A DNA stretch of 47,996 nucleotides, taken from Deltaproteobacteria bacterium. Its GTDB lineage: Bacteria > Desulfobacterota > Syntrophorhabdia > Syntrophorhabdales > JANXAF01. How positions within the stretch are numbered: position 1 is the stretch's first letter; every line of letters starts with the position of its first letter. A model generated the notes under the pieces. The model ran no database searches and had not been told where the DNA came from. It worked only from the letters and a program-made list of their open reading frames with translations. The translations under genes were made by a program, and so were the position numbers. This document shows, piece by piece, positions 1-8,895 of the stretch. The stretch is from NCBI GenBank assembly GCA_026417175.1, contig JAOADT010000017.1, positions 1 to 47,996 of the forward strand. Reading direction: 5' to 3'.

Positions 1-1
1 A

Positions 2-70
2 TTTAAGGGTGGAATTGCTGAGTTTGCCAGAGAAGTAGGTAGAGCGGCAACTGAGTATGTAAAGGATTAG
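2..70 (+). CDS. C-terminal end of an unidentified protein (5' partial)
   Basis: An open frame runs in from the left edge and stops at TAG 68-70, giving 22 residues that end in REVGRAATEYVKD. The stretch is helical and charged. It is too short to assign to a family. It lies 46 bases before the copper ATPase on the same strand, so it could be the previous gene of the same transcript, but that is only suggested by spacing. Confidence 0.5.
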   Translation, partial: FKGGIAEFAREVGRAATEYVKD

Positions 71-116
71 CTTTTTTCAATCTTAAAGATAATGATGTGC
101 TTTAAATTTTAGTTAG

Positions 117-2549
117 ATGGCTAACAATGATCAGGCACTTGTCATTCCCATCTCGGGGATGACGTGTGCCGCTTGTGTAAGAAAAATAGAATCTAGTCTC
201 TCTCAAATAGAAGGAATAGATGAGGTTTCAGTAAATCTCATAACCGAAAAAGCCTCAATTAAAACCTCTAAGACTAGCCCACATTTGGTTAGAGAAACCA
301 TAAAAGCTATAGAAAAATTAGGATATGAAGTTCCAACTCAAAGAGTTGTTATTTCTACGTCCGGCATTTCAATGCTTCCCACAGGAAAAATAGTTGAGGA
401 TGCATTAAAAAAAATTAGCGGAATTGTCTCTGTAATTATAAATCCGGTAACAGAAGAAATAATTATCCAGTTTGTCCCTACCCTAGTTTCTCCTGACGAT
501 ATAAATGAAGCATTAGAAAAGATGGGTTTGAAACTTCCTGAAATAGGATACGAGGATATAGAGACATACGAAGAAATCAAAAAGACAGAAGAACAGACAG
601 AATTGAGTAGAAGGTTCTTAGTTTCTGCTTTTCTTACGTGCTTTATCCTTGCAGACATGTTTTTTCACTTTTTTTTTCAATTCAAAGATAGACATTACTT
701 AAATGTAGCTCTTTTCATTTTAACTACCCCAGTGTTTTTTTATGGAGGGAGTCGTTTTTTAAAAGCGTTTTTACGTTCTATTCCACGCTTTTCCTTTGAC
801 ATGAATGCGCTGATCTCAGTGGGAAGCGGTTCCGCATATCTATTCAGTTCCATAAATACGTTTCTTCCTTACATAACGGGAAGCCTTGACCATACTGATG
901 TTTACTATGAGACAACGGCAGTTATCATTACGTTGGTACTTTTAGGAAGGATTTTGGAAACAACGGCGAAAAAAAAAGCCTACGAAGCCATAAGGAAACT
1001 TTCCTCTTTAGTACCGAAAAAAGTTAGGATTATTAAAGACGGAAACGATGTCGAAGTTTCACTAAGGGAAGTTAAAGAAGGAGACATTCTTCTAATAAGA
1101 CCTGGAGAAAGAGTGGCTGTAGATGGTGTGATATTGGATGGATACGGCGTTCTTGATGAGTCTTCGATCACCGGTGAAGCTCTTCCAAAAGAAAAAAAGC
1201 CAGGGGATGAAGTTTTTGCATCTACATTAAATCAAGTAGGGTCTTTTAAACTAAGAGTAACAAGAATTGGCAAAGACACGGTACTTTCAAAAATAATAAC
1301 AATTGTGAAAGAGGCTCAAGCAAACAAACCTCCTGTGCAGATTCTTGCTGACAAGGTAGCCTCAGTTTTTGTTCCTAGTGTTTTTATTGTGGCATTTTCT
1401 TCATTAGTCGTTTGGAATTTATCTGGATACCCTATATCTTTTTCTCTTACTGTGTTTGTCTCGACTCTTATAGTAGCATGCCCGTGCGCACTAGGACTTG
1501 CAACTCCTATAGCCGTATTTGTGGCTAGCTCAAAAGCAGCAGAAAATGGGCTGATTGTTAGAAATGGGGAGGCATTCGAAATTTCAAGAAAGATAAACTA
1601 CATAGTTTTTGATAAAACTGGAACTTTAACTTACGGACATTTGAAAGTAAACGGAGTACACTCTGTGTCCCATATGAGTGAGGATGAGATTATCTTGTAC
1701 GCTGCGTCCATAGAGAGAAATTCTGAACATCCACTCGGAGAGGCTATCGTAAAATACGCTCAGGAAAAGAACGTAAAACTTTATGATGTAGAGGATTTTA
1801 CTTATATCCCCGGACAGGGTATAACTGGCGTAGTCGAATTTAAACGAATAGCGGTTGGGAATTTTTCTTTTGCAAAAAGAATTGCTACGGATATAACAGA
1901 GTTCCACAGAAAGCTTTACAGTAAACTATCAGGTGATGGAAATACAGTAGTAGTTCTCGTAGTGGATGAAAAGATATCTGGTTTTATAACTATAGCTGAT
2001 ACTCTGAGAGAAGAGGCAAGGGATGCTGTCTCAGCACTAAAGAATATGAAAATGAAAATAGCACTTTTGACTGGCGATAGTTTAAATGTGGCAAAATCCA
2101 TAGCGGAGAAACTGGGAATAAATGACTTCTTTGCTGAGGTTCTTCCTACCGAAAAATCAAGAAAAATAGAAGAACTTAGAAGTAAAGGATACTGTGTTGC
2201 AATGGTAGGAGACGGAATAAACGATGCTCCCGCGCTTGCCACTGCCGATTTGGGATTTGCAATGGGGAAAGGTACCGATATTGCGGCTCAAACTGCAGAT
2301 ATCATCCTGATTAAAAATGATTTACGGGGGATCGCCAGTTTTATTAAACTTTCATCAATTACATACAAAATAACAAGAGAGAACCTTTTTTGGGCATTCA
2401 TCTACAATGTAACTCTAATTCCAGTTGCCGCTGGTCTTTTCTATCCTTTTTTCCAGGTCCTTCTAAAACCAGTTTACGCTTCTTTAGCCATGACAATAAG
2501 TTCACTCTTCGTGGTTGGAAATTCACTGAGAATAAAAACAAAAATGTGA
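117..2549 (+). CDS. copA: Copper-translocating P1B-type ATPase (CopA)
   Basis: This is an inner-membrane heavy-metal ATPase that pumps Cu(I) out of the cytoplasm. The 810-residue length is usual for a CopA with two N-terminal metal-binding domains. The first domain carries GMTCAAC near residue 14. The second, around residues 78-145, keeps the ferredoxin-like pattern but has lost the CxxC pair (SGISMLPTGKI at the expected place), so it probably does not bind metal. The transmembrane CPC metal site (ACPCALGLATP) lies near residue 455, the phosphorylation motif DKTGTLT near 499, the HP motif (EHPLGEA) follows, and the hinge GDGINDAP is near 700. The start is the ATG at 117, with no strong ribosome binding site in front. 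The copper chaperone gene follows after 11 bases, so the two are probably one operon. CPC rather than SPC or CPH favours Cu(I)/Ag(I). Confidence 0.93.
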   Translation: MANNDQALVIPISGMTCAACVRKIESSLSQIEGIDEVSVNLITEKASIKTSKTSPHLVRETIKAIEKLGYEVPTQRVVISTSGISMLPTGKIVEDALKKISGIVSVIINPVTEEIIIQFVPTLVSPDDINEALEKMGLKLPEIGYEDIETYEEIKKTEEQTELSRRFLVSAFLTCFILADMFFHFFFQFKDRHYLNVALFILTTPVFFYGGSRFLKAFLRSIPRFSFDMNALISVGSGSAYLFSSINTFLPYITGSLDHTDVYYETTAVIITLVLLGRILETTAKKKAYEAIRKLSSLVPKKVRIIKDGNDVEVSLREVKEGDILLIRPGERVAVDGVILDGYGVLDESSITGEALPKEKKPGDEVFASTLNQVGSFKLRVTRIGKDTVLSKIITIVKEAQANKPPVQILADKVASVFVPSVFIVAFSSLVVWNLSGYPISFSLTVFVSTLIVACPCALGLATPIAVFVASSKAAENGLIVRNGEAFEISRKINYIVFDKTGTLTYGHLKVNGVHSVSHMSEDEIILYAASIERNSEHPLGEAIVKYAQEKNVKLYDVEDFTYIPGQGITGVVEFKRIAVGNFSFAKRIATDITEFHRKLYSKLSGDGNTVVVLVVDEKISGFITIADTLREEARDAVSALKNMKMKIALLTGDSLNVAKSIAEKLGINDFFAEVLPTEKSRKIEELRSKGYCVAMVGDGINDAPALATADLGFAMGKGTDIAAQTADIILIKNDLRGIASFIKLSSITYKITRENLFWAFIYNVTLIPVAAGLFYPFFQVLLKPVYASLAMTISSLFVVGNSLRIKTKM

Positions 2550-2560
2550 GGGAGTACCAA

Positions 2561-2776
2561 ATGAAGAAGTTTGTATTTTCAGTAGAAGGTATGAGTTGTA
2601 AACACTGTGAGAAGAGAATCGAGAATGCATTAAAAGAGGTAAAAAACGTGATTTCCTCTAAGGCGAATTTTCAAAATCATGTGGTTGAGATATTAGCAGA
2701 AGGAGAGCTAGACATTTCACAGATAAAACATGTTATAGAGGCTGAAGGATACAGGTTTAAGGGGCAAATCCTATAA
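2561..2776 (+). CDS. copZ: Small HMA-domain copper chaperone (CopZ-like)
   Basis: This 71-residue protein is a single heavy-metal-associated domain with the metal-binding motif GMSCKHC at residues 10-16. It fits the CopZ size and fold pattern (two helices after the MxCxxC loop, YRF near the C-terminus). It would carry Cu(I) in the cytoplasm to the ATPase encoded just upstream. The ATG at 2561 is chosen because GAGGGAG lies just before it; a longer reading from 2390 would run through copA in another frame and is not credible. The gene begins 11 bases after the copA stop, which supports co-transcription. Specificity for copper is inferred from the neighbour. Confidence 0.85.
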   Translation: MKKFVFSVEGMSCKHCEKRIENALKEVKNVISSKANFQNHVVEILAEGELDISQIKHVIEAEGYRFKGQIL

Positions 2777-3469
2777 AATTATTTAAAAACCTAATCGTTG
2801 CGGTCTCTTATCCCAATGAATATTAAACCAAAATCGTCTAACCCCCTCTTGATATGATAAAAATAAATCCGTAAAAAAATCATCCTAAAAATTATACTAT
2901 AGAAATCATGATTCCAGTAGTTTGATAAAGATGTTTAGTTCAATAAATTTTTCCGATCTAACTTATCATTTGCTAATAAACTGGAAGATATTAAAGAACT
3001 TGATATTATGAGGTCTAAAAATTTATGCACATATTTTTGTTCAAAATGAGGATTGGACTTTCGTGTGTATTTAAATTTCTAAATCAACCGGTATTACAAA
3101 TGGGATTGTTAAGAGTAATTGGAAAAGGTTATGTAAATCTTATTTTGTAAGAAATTAAGAATGTTATCAAGTTTTAAGGAAATAAATATAAAAGTGACTA
3201 TTTGGAGGTGAAGATATCAAATCAGTTGAAAATTCAAATTCAAAAACCTCTAAAGTCCCAGAAAGAAGTTCCAAAAATTAGTCCAAGAACCATTCTGACA
3301 TAGATCCTTACGATGCAAAATTAATGGAGAAGAATTAAATTGCTAGAAAAATAGACAATCGACCTTTTCCTCAGTTTTACTCATTTTAAACTCCCCCTTC
3401 TACTCCTATAAAACGTATTATAGGGTGAAATAATCAACTCAACCTGAATTTCGACGCAAGGCAAATGGT
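2777..3469. other. AT-rich intergenic region before rpmH
   Basis: About 690 bases without a convincing gene. It is very AT-rich and holds one perfect DnaA-box match, TTATGCACA, at 3023-3031. Around 3203-3400 a ribosome-binding-site-like TTGGAGGTG precedes a frame with several stops (fragments such as DIDPYDAKLMEKN), which may be a worn-out small gene. I could not relate it to any family. The rpm/rnp/yid block often lies near the chromosome origin, but there is no cluster of DnaA boxes here and no dnaA gene in view. Confidence 0.4.
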
Positions 3470-3497
3470 TTGACAGGTAGGGGGTTTTGTTGATAAT
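3470..3497 (+). promoter_or_regulatory. Sigma70-type promoter for rpmH
   Basis: TTGACA at 3470-3475 and GATAAT at 3492-3497 are separated by 16 bases, about 30 bases before the rpmH ATG. This would drive the rpmH-rnpA-yidD-yidC-jag-mnmE run. Confidence 0.6.
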
Positions 3498-3526
3498 TTA
3501 TACTCTAAAACTGACCGAGGTGGAGG

Positions 3527-3661
3527 ATGAAGCGGACATATCAACCACATAACAAGAGAAGAAAGAGAACGCATGGGTTTTTGGCAAGAATGAAAACTAA
3601 AGGAGGGAGGAAGGTAATAAACAGAAGGAGAGCCAAGGGTAGAAGGCAGCTCACGGTATAA
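3527..3661 (+). CDS. rpmH: 50S ribosomal protein L34
   Basis: The 44-residue product starts [18 protein letters not shown] and ends [11 protein letters not shown], matching bacterial L34 over its whole length. It is a small, highly basic component of the large ribosomal subunit. The ATG at 3527 follows GGTGGAGG, a good ribosome binding site. It is the first gene of the conserved rpmH-rnpA-yidD-yidC-jag-mnmE order, which confirms the assignment. Confidence 0.97.
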   Translation: MKRTYQPHNKRRKRTHGFLARMKTKGGRKVINRRRAKGRRQLTV

Positions 3662-3690
3662 AAAGCCCCTATGTAAGCCATACCTGACCT

Positions 3691-4065
3691 ATGCCAGTTT
3701 ATTCCCTGAAAAAAGAAGAAAGATTGAGAAGTTTTGATACTCGCGGAAAGAAGTGGAAGAAACTTGGAGAGACCGAACACTTTCAGCTTTTGGGAGTAGA
3801 GAATGATTCCAATTTACGAAAATTTGGTGTTGCAGCCGGAAGAAAAACAGGAAAAGCAGTTAAAAGAAACAGGATAAAAAGGGTTGCAAAGGAGTTTTTT
3901 AGACAAAACAAGGAGGCTTTCCCTCCGGGTAAAACACTATTGATAAGGGTCAAAAAGATACCAGATAAGGTAAATTTAAAGAGAGTTGAAGAAGAGTTTT
4001 TTTTGCTATTAGGAAGAAGAGAGGAAAATGAAAAGATTTCTTGTGGTTGTTTTGAAGACTTATAG
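3691..4065 (+). CDS. rnpA: Ribonuclease P protein component
   Basis: This is the protein cofactor of RNase P, which trims the 5' ends of pre-tRNAs together with the catalytic RNA. The signature basic helix is clear at about residues 56-68 (KAVKRNRIKRVAKE, the RNR motif), preceded by the usual RFG-like strand (RKFGVAAGRK). At 124 residues it is normal length. The C-terminus overlaps the start of yidD by 38 bases, a common arrangement for this pair. No ribosome binding site is evident before ATG 3691; the alternative is translation coupled to rpmH, 29 bases upstream. Confidence 0.93.
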   Translation: MPVYSLKKEERLRSFDTRGKKWKKLGETEHFQLLGVENDSNLRKFGVAAGRKTGKAVKRNRIKRVAKEFFRQNKEAFPPGKTLLIRVKKIPDKVNLKRVEEEFFLLLGRREENEKISCGCFEDL

Positions 4066-4237
4066 ACTCTTTGTGGCACCTTATTTACCAGGCGAATGCA
4101 GGTACTACCCCACATGTTCGGCATACGCCATAGAAGCTATAGAAAAAAGAGGTGTCCTAAAAGGTGTGTTTCTAGTGCTAAGGAGAATCCTAAAGTGCAA
4201 CCCTTTTTATCCCGGTGGTTACGATCCTGTGAAATGA
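4028..4237 (+). CDS. yidD: Membrane protein insertion efficiency factor YidD
   Basis: This 69-residue protein has the diagnostic YidD pattern: an amphipathic N-terminal helix, then RYYPTCSAYAIEAI, then CNPFYPGGYDPV. YidD sits at the inner face of the membrane and aids YidC/Sec insertion of membrane proteins. The ATG at 4028 overlaps the end of rnpA; GAAGAGAGGAAA just upstream serves as ribosome binding site. It lies 12 bases before yidC. All conserved cysteines of the family are present. Confidence 0.95.
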   Translation: MKRFLVVVLKTYRLFVAPYLPGECRYYPTCSAYAIEAIEKRGVLKGVFLVLRRILKCNPFYPGGYDPVK

Positions 4238-4249
4238 TGGAGGAACTAA

Positions 4250-5794
4250 ATGGAAAAAAGGGCAGTACTTGCTTTTATATTAATGCTCATTGTGCTTTTT
4301 ATCTTTCAAACGTATTTTGCTCCAAAACCACCACAAGAGGTGAAAGAGAAGCCAGAAAAAAAAGTAGCTGAAAAAAGGACTGAAGTACATAGACCTCTTG
4401 AAAAAGTTTTTATACCTAAATCCCCACCAAAAGAGATGACAATAGAAAATGAAGTTTTTAGAGTAACATTTACCGAGGCTGGCGGAGGTATAAAGAGCGT
4501 CAGACTAAAGAAATACAAGGAGACTGTCAAGGATGAAAGAGAAAAAGAGGTAATAGAAGACATAAAACCCTATACATCGATTCCTACAGTCAAAGTTTTG
4601 GCTGGAGGAAAGGTAATGGAAGAGGTTGTCTGCCAAGGCAAATCAGAAAGATCTGAAATAAAGGGGAAACCAGAGGAGATACTATTTACTTGTTATCTTT
4701 CGGACGGAAGTACAGTACTTAAATCCTATAAGATATACCCTAGTGATTATGTAATAGATTTAAAGATAGAGACAAAGCCCAAAGTAGAAGCAGAAACTAC
4801 GATAGATATTGCCTCGATTGGATCCGCAAAGAAATCATACACATTTAAAGGACCTTTTCTGTTTGACGGTAAAAACCTCGAACAAATTGAAAAGATAGAT
4901 AATAAAAAGGATCCAAAGGTAAATTATAAATTTGCTGGCTTGGACGAAGGATATTTTGCAGTGATATGGATTCCGGAGGGTGAAATCCCTGGCCTGAGCA
5001 TCATACAGGCTGAATCAGGAATTCCTGTAATAAGGCTAATCCCAAAATCGAATTCTATCTCCGGGAAACTCTTTTTTGGTCCAAAGAAGACAGAAATTTT
5101 GAAATCATTAAATGTCAAGGCCGAAAAGATAATAGACTTTGGGTGGTTCGACATAATTGCAAAACCGCTTGTTATGCTACTTAATTTTTCTCACAGATTC
5201 ACGCATAATTACGGGGTAGACATTATTCTTCTCACAATCCTCATAAAGATCATCTTTCATCCTTTAACTTTGAAAAGCTATAAGTCTATGAAAGAGATGC
5301 AAAAGCTTCAACCTCAGATTATGAAACTGAGGGAAAAGTACAAGGATAACAGAGAAAAACTTAACCAGGAACTGATGGAACTTTACAGAAGAAGAGGAAT
5401 AAACCCTATGAGTGGATGTCTGCCGATGCTCATTCAAATCCCTGTTTTCTTTGCATTGTACAAAGCTCTGACTGGAGCTATAGAATTGAGGCATGCTCCG
5501 TTTATTCTTTGGATAAGGGATCTCTCAGAACCAGAAGACCTCTTTTCCTTTTCAATACTGGGCTTTTCCATCCCTGTCAGGATTCTTCCTTTGGTGATGG
5601 GTGTGACTCAAGTCATACAACAAAAAATGACACCAACTGGAGGAGATCCAATTCAAGAAAAAATCATGCTGTTTATGCCGATATTTTTTACGTTTCTATT
5701 CTGGGGTTTTCCTTCGGGACTAGTTCTTTATTGGCTTGTAAATAACGTCGTTTCCATACTCCAACAGCTGATCATAAACAAAAAACTGTCGTGA
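4250..5794 (+). CDS. yidC: Membrane protein insertase YidC
   Basis: YidC inserts and folds inner-membrane proteins, alone or with SecYEG. The 514 residues show the Gram-negative architecture. There is one N-terminal membrane helix (residues 5-21), a Lys/Glu-rich linker and a large periplasmic beta domain (about 60-310). A conserved five-helix core follows, containing NYGVDIILLTILIKIIFHPL, the cytoplasmic helical hairpin (SMKEMQKLQPQI...) and MSGCLPMLIQIPVFFALYKA. The long periplasmic domain is evidence for an outer membrane. The start follows GATGGAGG. It is 12 bases after yidD and 10 bases before jag. Confidence 0.97.
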   Translation: MEKRAVLAFILMLIVLFIFQTYFAPKPPQEVKEKPEKKVAEKRTEVHRPLEKVFIPKSPPKEMTIENEVFRVTFTEAGGGIKSVRLKKYKETVKDEREKEVIEDIKPYTSIPTVKVLAGGKVMEEVVCQGKSERSEIKGKPEEILFTCYLSDGSTVLKSYKIYPSDYVIDLKIETKPKVEAETTIDIASIGSAKKSYTFKGPFLFDGKNLEQIEKIDNKKDPKVNYKFAGLDEGYFAVIWIPEGEIPGLSIIQAESGIPVIRLIPKSNSISGKLFFGPKKTEILKSLNVKAEKIIDFGWFDIIAKPLVMLLNFSHRFTHNYGVDIILLTILIKIIFHPLTLKSYKSMKEMQKLQPQIMKLREKYKDNREKLNQELMELYRRRGINPMSGCLPMLIQIPVFFALYKALTGAIELRHAPFILWIRDLSEPEDLFSFSILGFSIPVRILPLVMGVTQVIQQKMTPTGGDPIQEKIMLFMPIFFTFLFWGFPSGLVLYWLVNNVVSILQQLIINKKLS

Positions 5795-5804
5795 GGGGGC
5801 AAAA

Positions 5805-6470
5805 ATGGACTACGTAGAGGTAGAAGGGAAAACATATGAAGAAGCTGTTAAGAAAGCAGCTATTGAATTGAACGCGAAAGAGGAAGACTTAGAAATTGAA
5901 GTAAAGGAAATAGATACTAAAGGAATACTTGGAATTCTTGGATCAAAGAAGGTACGAATTGTGGCACGCCTAAAGGAGAAAAGCCAAGAAACCGAGAGTC
6001 CGGAAGAATATGGGGTAACTTTTCTCCGACGTATCACACAAATGCTCGGTGTGCCTTCGGAGGTGAAAGCAAAAAAGGTAGGTGACCGAATAGTTTTTAC
6101 CCTTTCATCTAAAGAAGGAAATATCTTTATCGGAAAAAACGGAGAGGTAATGGATGCTCTCCAGTTTATCTTACGACTGGCTATTGCAAAAAAGTTTAAG
6201 CATGGATTCAAGCTCCTTTTTGATATCAACGGCTATAGAGAAAAAAGAAAAAAGGCACTTTTAGACCTTGCAAAAAAATTAGCACAAAGGGTTAAAAGGA
6301 CTGGCAGACCTATTAAGACAGAGCCTCTGAACGCTTATGAAAGGAGGACCATTCATACCTACTTTAAGAATGACAAAGTGATCCAGACCAAAAGTGAAGG
6401 TGATGGTCCAACAAAAAGAGTCGTCATAAGCTTAAAAAAAGATAGAAAATATGAAAACGGAAAAAGATGA
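5805..6470 (+). CDS. jag: Jag/KhpB RNA-binding protein (Jag-N, KH and R3H domains)
   Basis: The product of 221 residues has a Jag N-terminal domain (about 1-52, ending LGILGSKKVRI), a KH domain with the GKNGEVMDALQFILR loop (about 108-124), and a C-terminal R3H domain (LNAYERRTIHTYF near 174-186). Such proteins bind RNA and are linked to cell envelope and division control. The gene follows yidC, its usual place, with ribosome binding site GAGGGGG before ATG 5805. Its 3' end overlaps mnmE by 20 bases, suggesting translational coupling. Confidence 0.92.
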   Translation: MDYVEVEGKTYEEAVKKAAIELNAKEEDLEIEVKEIDTKGILGILGSKKVRIVARLKEKSQETESPEEYGVTFLRRITQMLGVPSEVKAKKVGDRIVFTLSSKEGNIFIGKNGEVMDALQFILRLAIAKKFKHGFKLLFDINGYREKRKKALLDLAKKLAQRVKRTGRPIKTEPLNAYERRTIHTYFKNDKVIQTKSEGDGPTKRVVISLKKDRKYENGKR

Positions 6471-7824
6471 TACCATTTGTGCTATTTCTACACCTCCCGG
6501 AGAAGCAGGGATAGGAATAGTAAGAATAAGTGGCCACTCTGCCTATAAAATACTGAAGAAAATTTTTAGACCGAAAGCTAAAACCGGGGAATTTTTGTCT
6601 CGTAAATTTTATCTTGGAAGAATAGTTGATCCAAGAACGGAAAGGGCTGTAGATGAAGTTCTCGCTGTTTACATGAAAGCTCCAAAAACTTATACAAGAG
6701 AGGACGTGGTTGAGATTCACTCACATGGTGGTTCTTATGTTCAGCAAAGGATACTTTCCATTATTCTTAACGAAGGTGCAAGATTAGCCGAACCGGGCGA
6801 GTTCACAAAGAGAGCTTTTCTTAATGGAAGGATTGATTTGTTGCAGGCAGAGTCGGTACTTGCGATAATTCAAAGTGAAAGCGAAAGAGAACTCGATTGC
6901 GCTTTAGCGCAGCTTGATGGCAGACTCTCAAAAAAAATGGGAATGATAAAAGAAGAAATCAAGACTGCCTTGGCGCTAGTTGAGGCTCAAATCGATTTTC
7001 CTGAAGAGGATGTGGATATTGATCATGCAGAGATTAAATCGCGAATAGAAAGGGTCCGTAAGGAAGTATCCTACCTCCTGGACTCGTATAGCACCGGAAG
7101 AATCATAAAGGAAGGTTATCTAGTTCTTATTGTTGGAAGGACAAATGTAGGAAAATCGAGCTTACTTAACGAGATTGTTTTGAAAGAAAAGGCTATTGTT
7201 ACGCCCCTTCCCGGAACAACCCGGGATTTAATTGAGGATGTGGTCATAATAAAGGGGATTAAAGTGAAGATAGTAGATACTGCAGGGATCCGGGATCCCA
7301 GGGATATGGTAGAGAGGGAAGGTATAGAGCGAGTAAGACGGATGATCCCGGAAGCAGATCTGCTTTTGTGGGTGGTTGACGGGTCGGAAGGTTTGCTTAT
7401 AGAAGATATAAAAATTTACGAGGAGATTAAAGGTTTTAATGTCTTATGTGTTATAAACAAAATTGATTTGAACGAAAGGGTAGATATTGATTTTTTTATG
7501 GACAAAGGACTTTCGTATGTTAAGACTTCTGCCCTTACTGGAGAAGGGATCAGCGACCTAAGAGATGCAATCTTTAAAAATCTTGATAGGAAGTCTCCCA
7601 AAAAAGGTGGATTTGTAATAACAAACGCAAGGCACAGGGACATCCTTTTAAAAACCAATGAATTTTTGGGACGGGCGATATCTTTATTCGATAGAAATAT
7701 ACATAATGAACTTGTAGCTTTTGAGTTGAAAGAAGCTTTAAGTGCTATCGGAGAGATAACAGGAGAAGTGTATTCTGATGAGATACTGGAAGAAATTTTT
7801 AGTCGTTTTTGCATAGGAAAATAG
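6451..7824 (+). CDS. mnmE: tRNA modification GTPase MnmE
   Basis: MnmE with MnmG makes the 5-(carboxymethylaminomethyl) group on U34 of certain tRNAs. The 457 residues begin DTICAISTPPGEAGIGIVRI, the conserved formyl-THF-binding N-terminal domain. A GTPase domain sits inside a helical domain: G1 GRTNVGKSS near residue 229, G3 DTAGIRD near 276, and G4 NKID near 337. The protein ends FCIGK, the family C-terminal motif with its essential cysteine. All functional residues I looked for are present. Overlap with jag suggests co-translation. MnmG is not in the window. Confidence 0.97.
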   Translation: MKTEKDDTICAISTPPGEAGIGIVRISGHSAYKILKKIFRPKAKTGEFLSRKFYLGRIVDPRTERAVDEVLAVYMKAPKTYTREDVVEIHSHGGSYVQQRILSIILNEGARLAEPGEFTKRAFLNGRIDLLQAESVLAIIQSESERELDCALAQLDGRLSKKMGMIKEEIKTALALVEAQIDFPEEDVDIDHAEIKSRIERVRKEVSYLLDSYSTGRIIKEGYLVLIVGRTNVGKSSLLNEIVLKEKAIVTPLPGTTRDLIEDVVIIKGIKVKIVDTAGIRDPRDMVEREGIERVRRMIPEADLLLWVVDGSEGLLIEDIKIYEEIKGFNVLCVINKIDLNERVDIDFFMDKGLSYVKTSALTGEGISDLRDAIFKNLDRKSPKKGGFVITNARHRDILLKTNEFLGRAISLFDRNIHNELVAFELKEALSAIGEITGEVYSDEILEEIFSRFCIGK

Positions 7825-7827
7825 AAT

Positions 7828-8262
7828 ATGAAGTTAAAACTGGATCACATAGGATTTGTAACGGAAACCAGAGAGAAAATCGAAAAAATTTTGAAGGATT
7901 TGGGGGTTGAATGTATAACTAAAGAAATACCAGACCCGAGACAAAAGGTATCTGCGTCTTTTGCAAATATTGGTGAGAGAGACAGTATATACTTGGAAAT
8001 TTTAACACCCACTGATTCTACCTCTCCAATCTCTAATTTCTTGAAGAAAAAAGGTCCTGGACTTCATCATTTGTGTTTCGAAGTGGATGATATAGAAAAG
8101 GCGGTAGAAGAATTCAAACATAAAGGCTTCCAGATTGTTTGCGAACCGACAGAATGTGAAGCATACGATATTAATTTGGGTCGGAGCCCAGTTAGAACCA
8201 CAAAAATAGCCTTCCTTTTCATACCAAATTTACTTCTCATAGAGTTGATTGAGAAAGGCTAA
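7828..8262 (+). CDS. mce: Methylmalonyl-CoA epimerase (VOC superfamily)
   Basis: At 144 residues this is a full-length two-module glyoxalase-fold protein. It interconverts (R)- and (S)-methylmalonyl-CoA in propionate metabolism. Seen: KLDHIGFVT with the first metal-ligand His at residue 7, YLEILTP around 55-61, GLHHLCFEVDDIE with His 80/81, and a C-terminal LLIELIEKG carrying the last acidic ligand. It starts 3 bases after mnmE, so it belongs to that transcript. Its stop codon overlaps the end of the convergent minus-strand gene. No mutase or carboxylase is nearby. The VOC fold is secure; the exact substrate rests on similarity to the epimerase pattern. Confidence 0.85.
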   Translation: MKLKLDHIGFVTETREKIEKILKDLGVECITKEIPDPRQKVSASFANIGERDSIYLEILTPTDSTSPISNFLKKKGPGLHHLCFEVDDIEKAVEEFKHKGFQIVCEPTECEAYDINLGRSPVRTTKIAFLFIPNLLLIELIEKG

Positions 8263-8894
8263 GATTCAAGCTTTATCTGGGGTAGGCTTGTTTTTTTAAA
8301 TAAATACACAAAAAAGTAACAAGATAAAAGAAGTAAATAATATGTCGCCAAAGAGGAAATGAAAAAACCTAGGTAAGGGATACGTATAAAACTTTTGGCT
8401 ACATAGAACCCTAAAAGAACGAGTACGTAGCCTGATATGTAATAAAATATCACCTCTTTTATTCCCTCTAAAATTTTTTCGTAGTCAAAAGCCTTTTTAA
8501 GATCCGAGTACTCGATGTAAACGGATAGCGCAAACGGAAGTGGAAAAGTGAAAAGCAAAAAAACGGGATAGGAAAGCTTAATGCATACCTTTCCAAAAAA
8601 GCCGACAATTCCAGGCATTGTTGATAGGAAAAAACCGCACGAAAAGATGAAAAACGGGATTGCCTCGTAAAGTACGCATATGAGAATTATGCGTATGCCT
8701 TCCATCCACATATTAGATTTATTTTCCCAAGTTGGTAGACCAATGTTTCCTAAAAGAAGGAGTCTGGCCATCCTGGACAGGTACCCCAAAGAGATGAAAT
8801 TCAAAACAGGTATATAAATTACAATGCCTGGAAGAACCCATCTTAAGATATACTTAGAATTGAATGTAAACTGAATAAAGGCTTTAAGATCCAT
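8259..8894 (-). CDS. DUF4013-type integral membrane protein
   Basis: The product is a 211-residue hydrophobic protein with about five or six predicted membrane segments. Its N-terminal half has the DUF4013 pattern: a YILRWVLPGIVIYIPVLNFI helix, then SLGYLSRMARLLLLG, then LPTWENKSNMWMEGI. The function of the family is unknown. It is the last gene of a minus-strand operon, starting one base after the SDR gene ends, and its stop overlaps the mce stop in a tail-to-tail arrangement. Confidence 0.75.
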   Translation of the reverse strand: MDLKAFIQFTFNSKYILRWVLPGIVIYIPVLNFISLGYLSRMARLLLLGNIGLPTWENKSNMWMEGIRIILICVLYEAIPFFIFSCGFFLSTMPGIVGFFGKVCIKLSYPVFLLFTFPLPFALSVYIEYSDLKKAFDYEKILEGIKEVIFYYISGYVLVLLGFYVAKSFIRIPYLGFFISSLATYYLLLLSCYFFVYLFKKTSLPQIKLES

Positions 8895-8895
8895 T

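Noticed and set aside
3541-3780. Minus-strand open frame across rpmH and the start of rnpA.
   Set aside because: It is the complement of the L34 gene and its Leu/Phe-rich composition is the mirror of Lys/Arg-rich coding.
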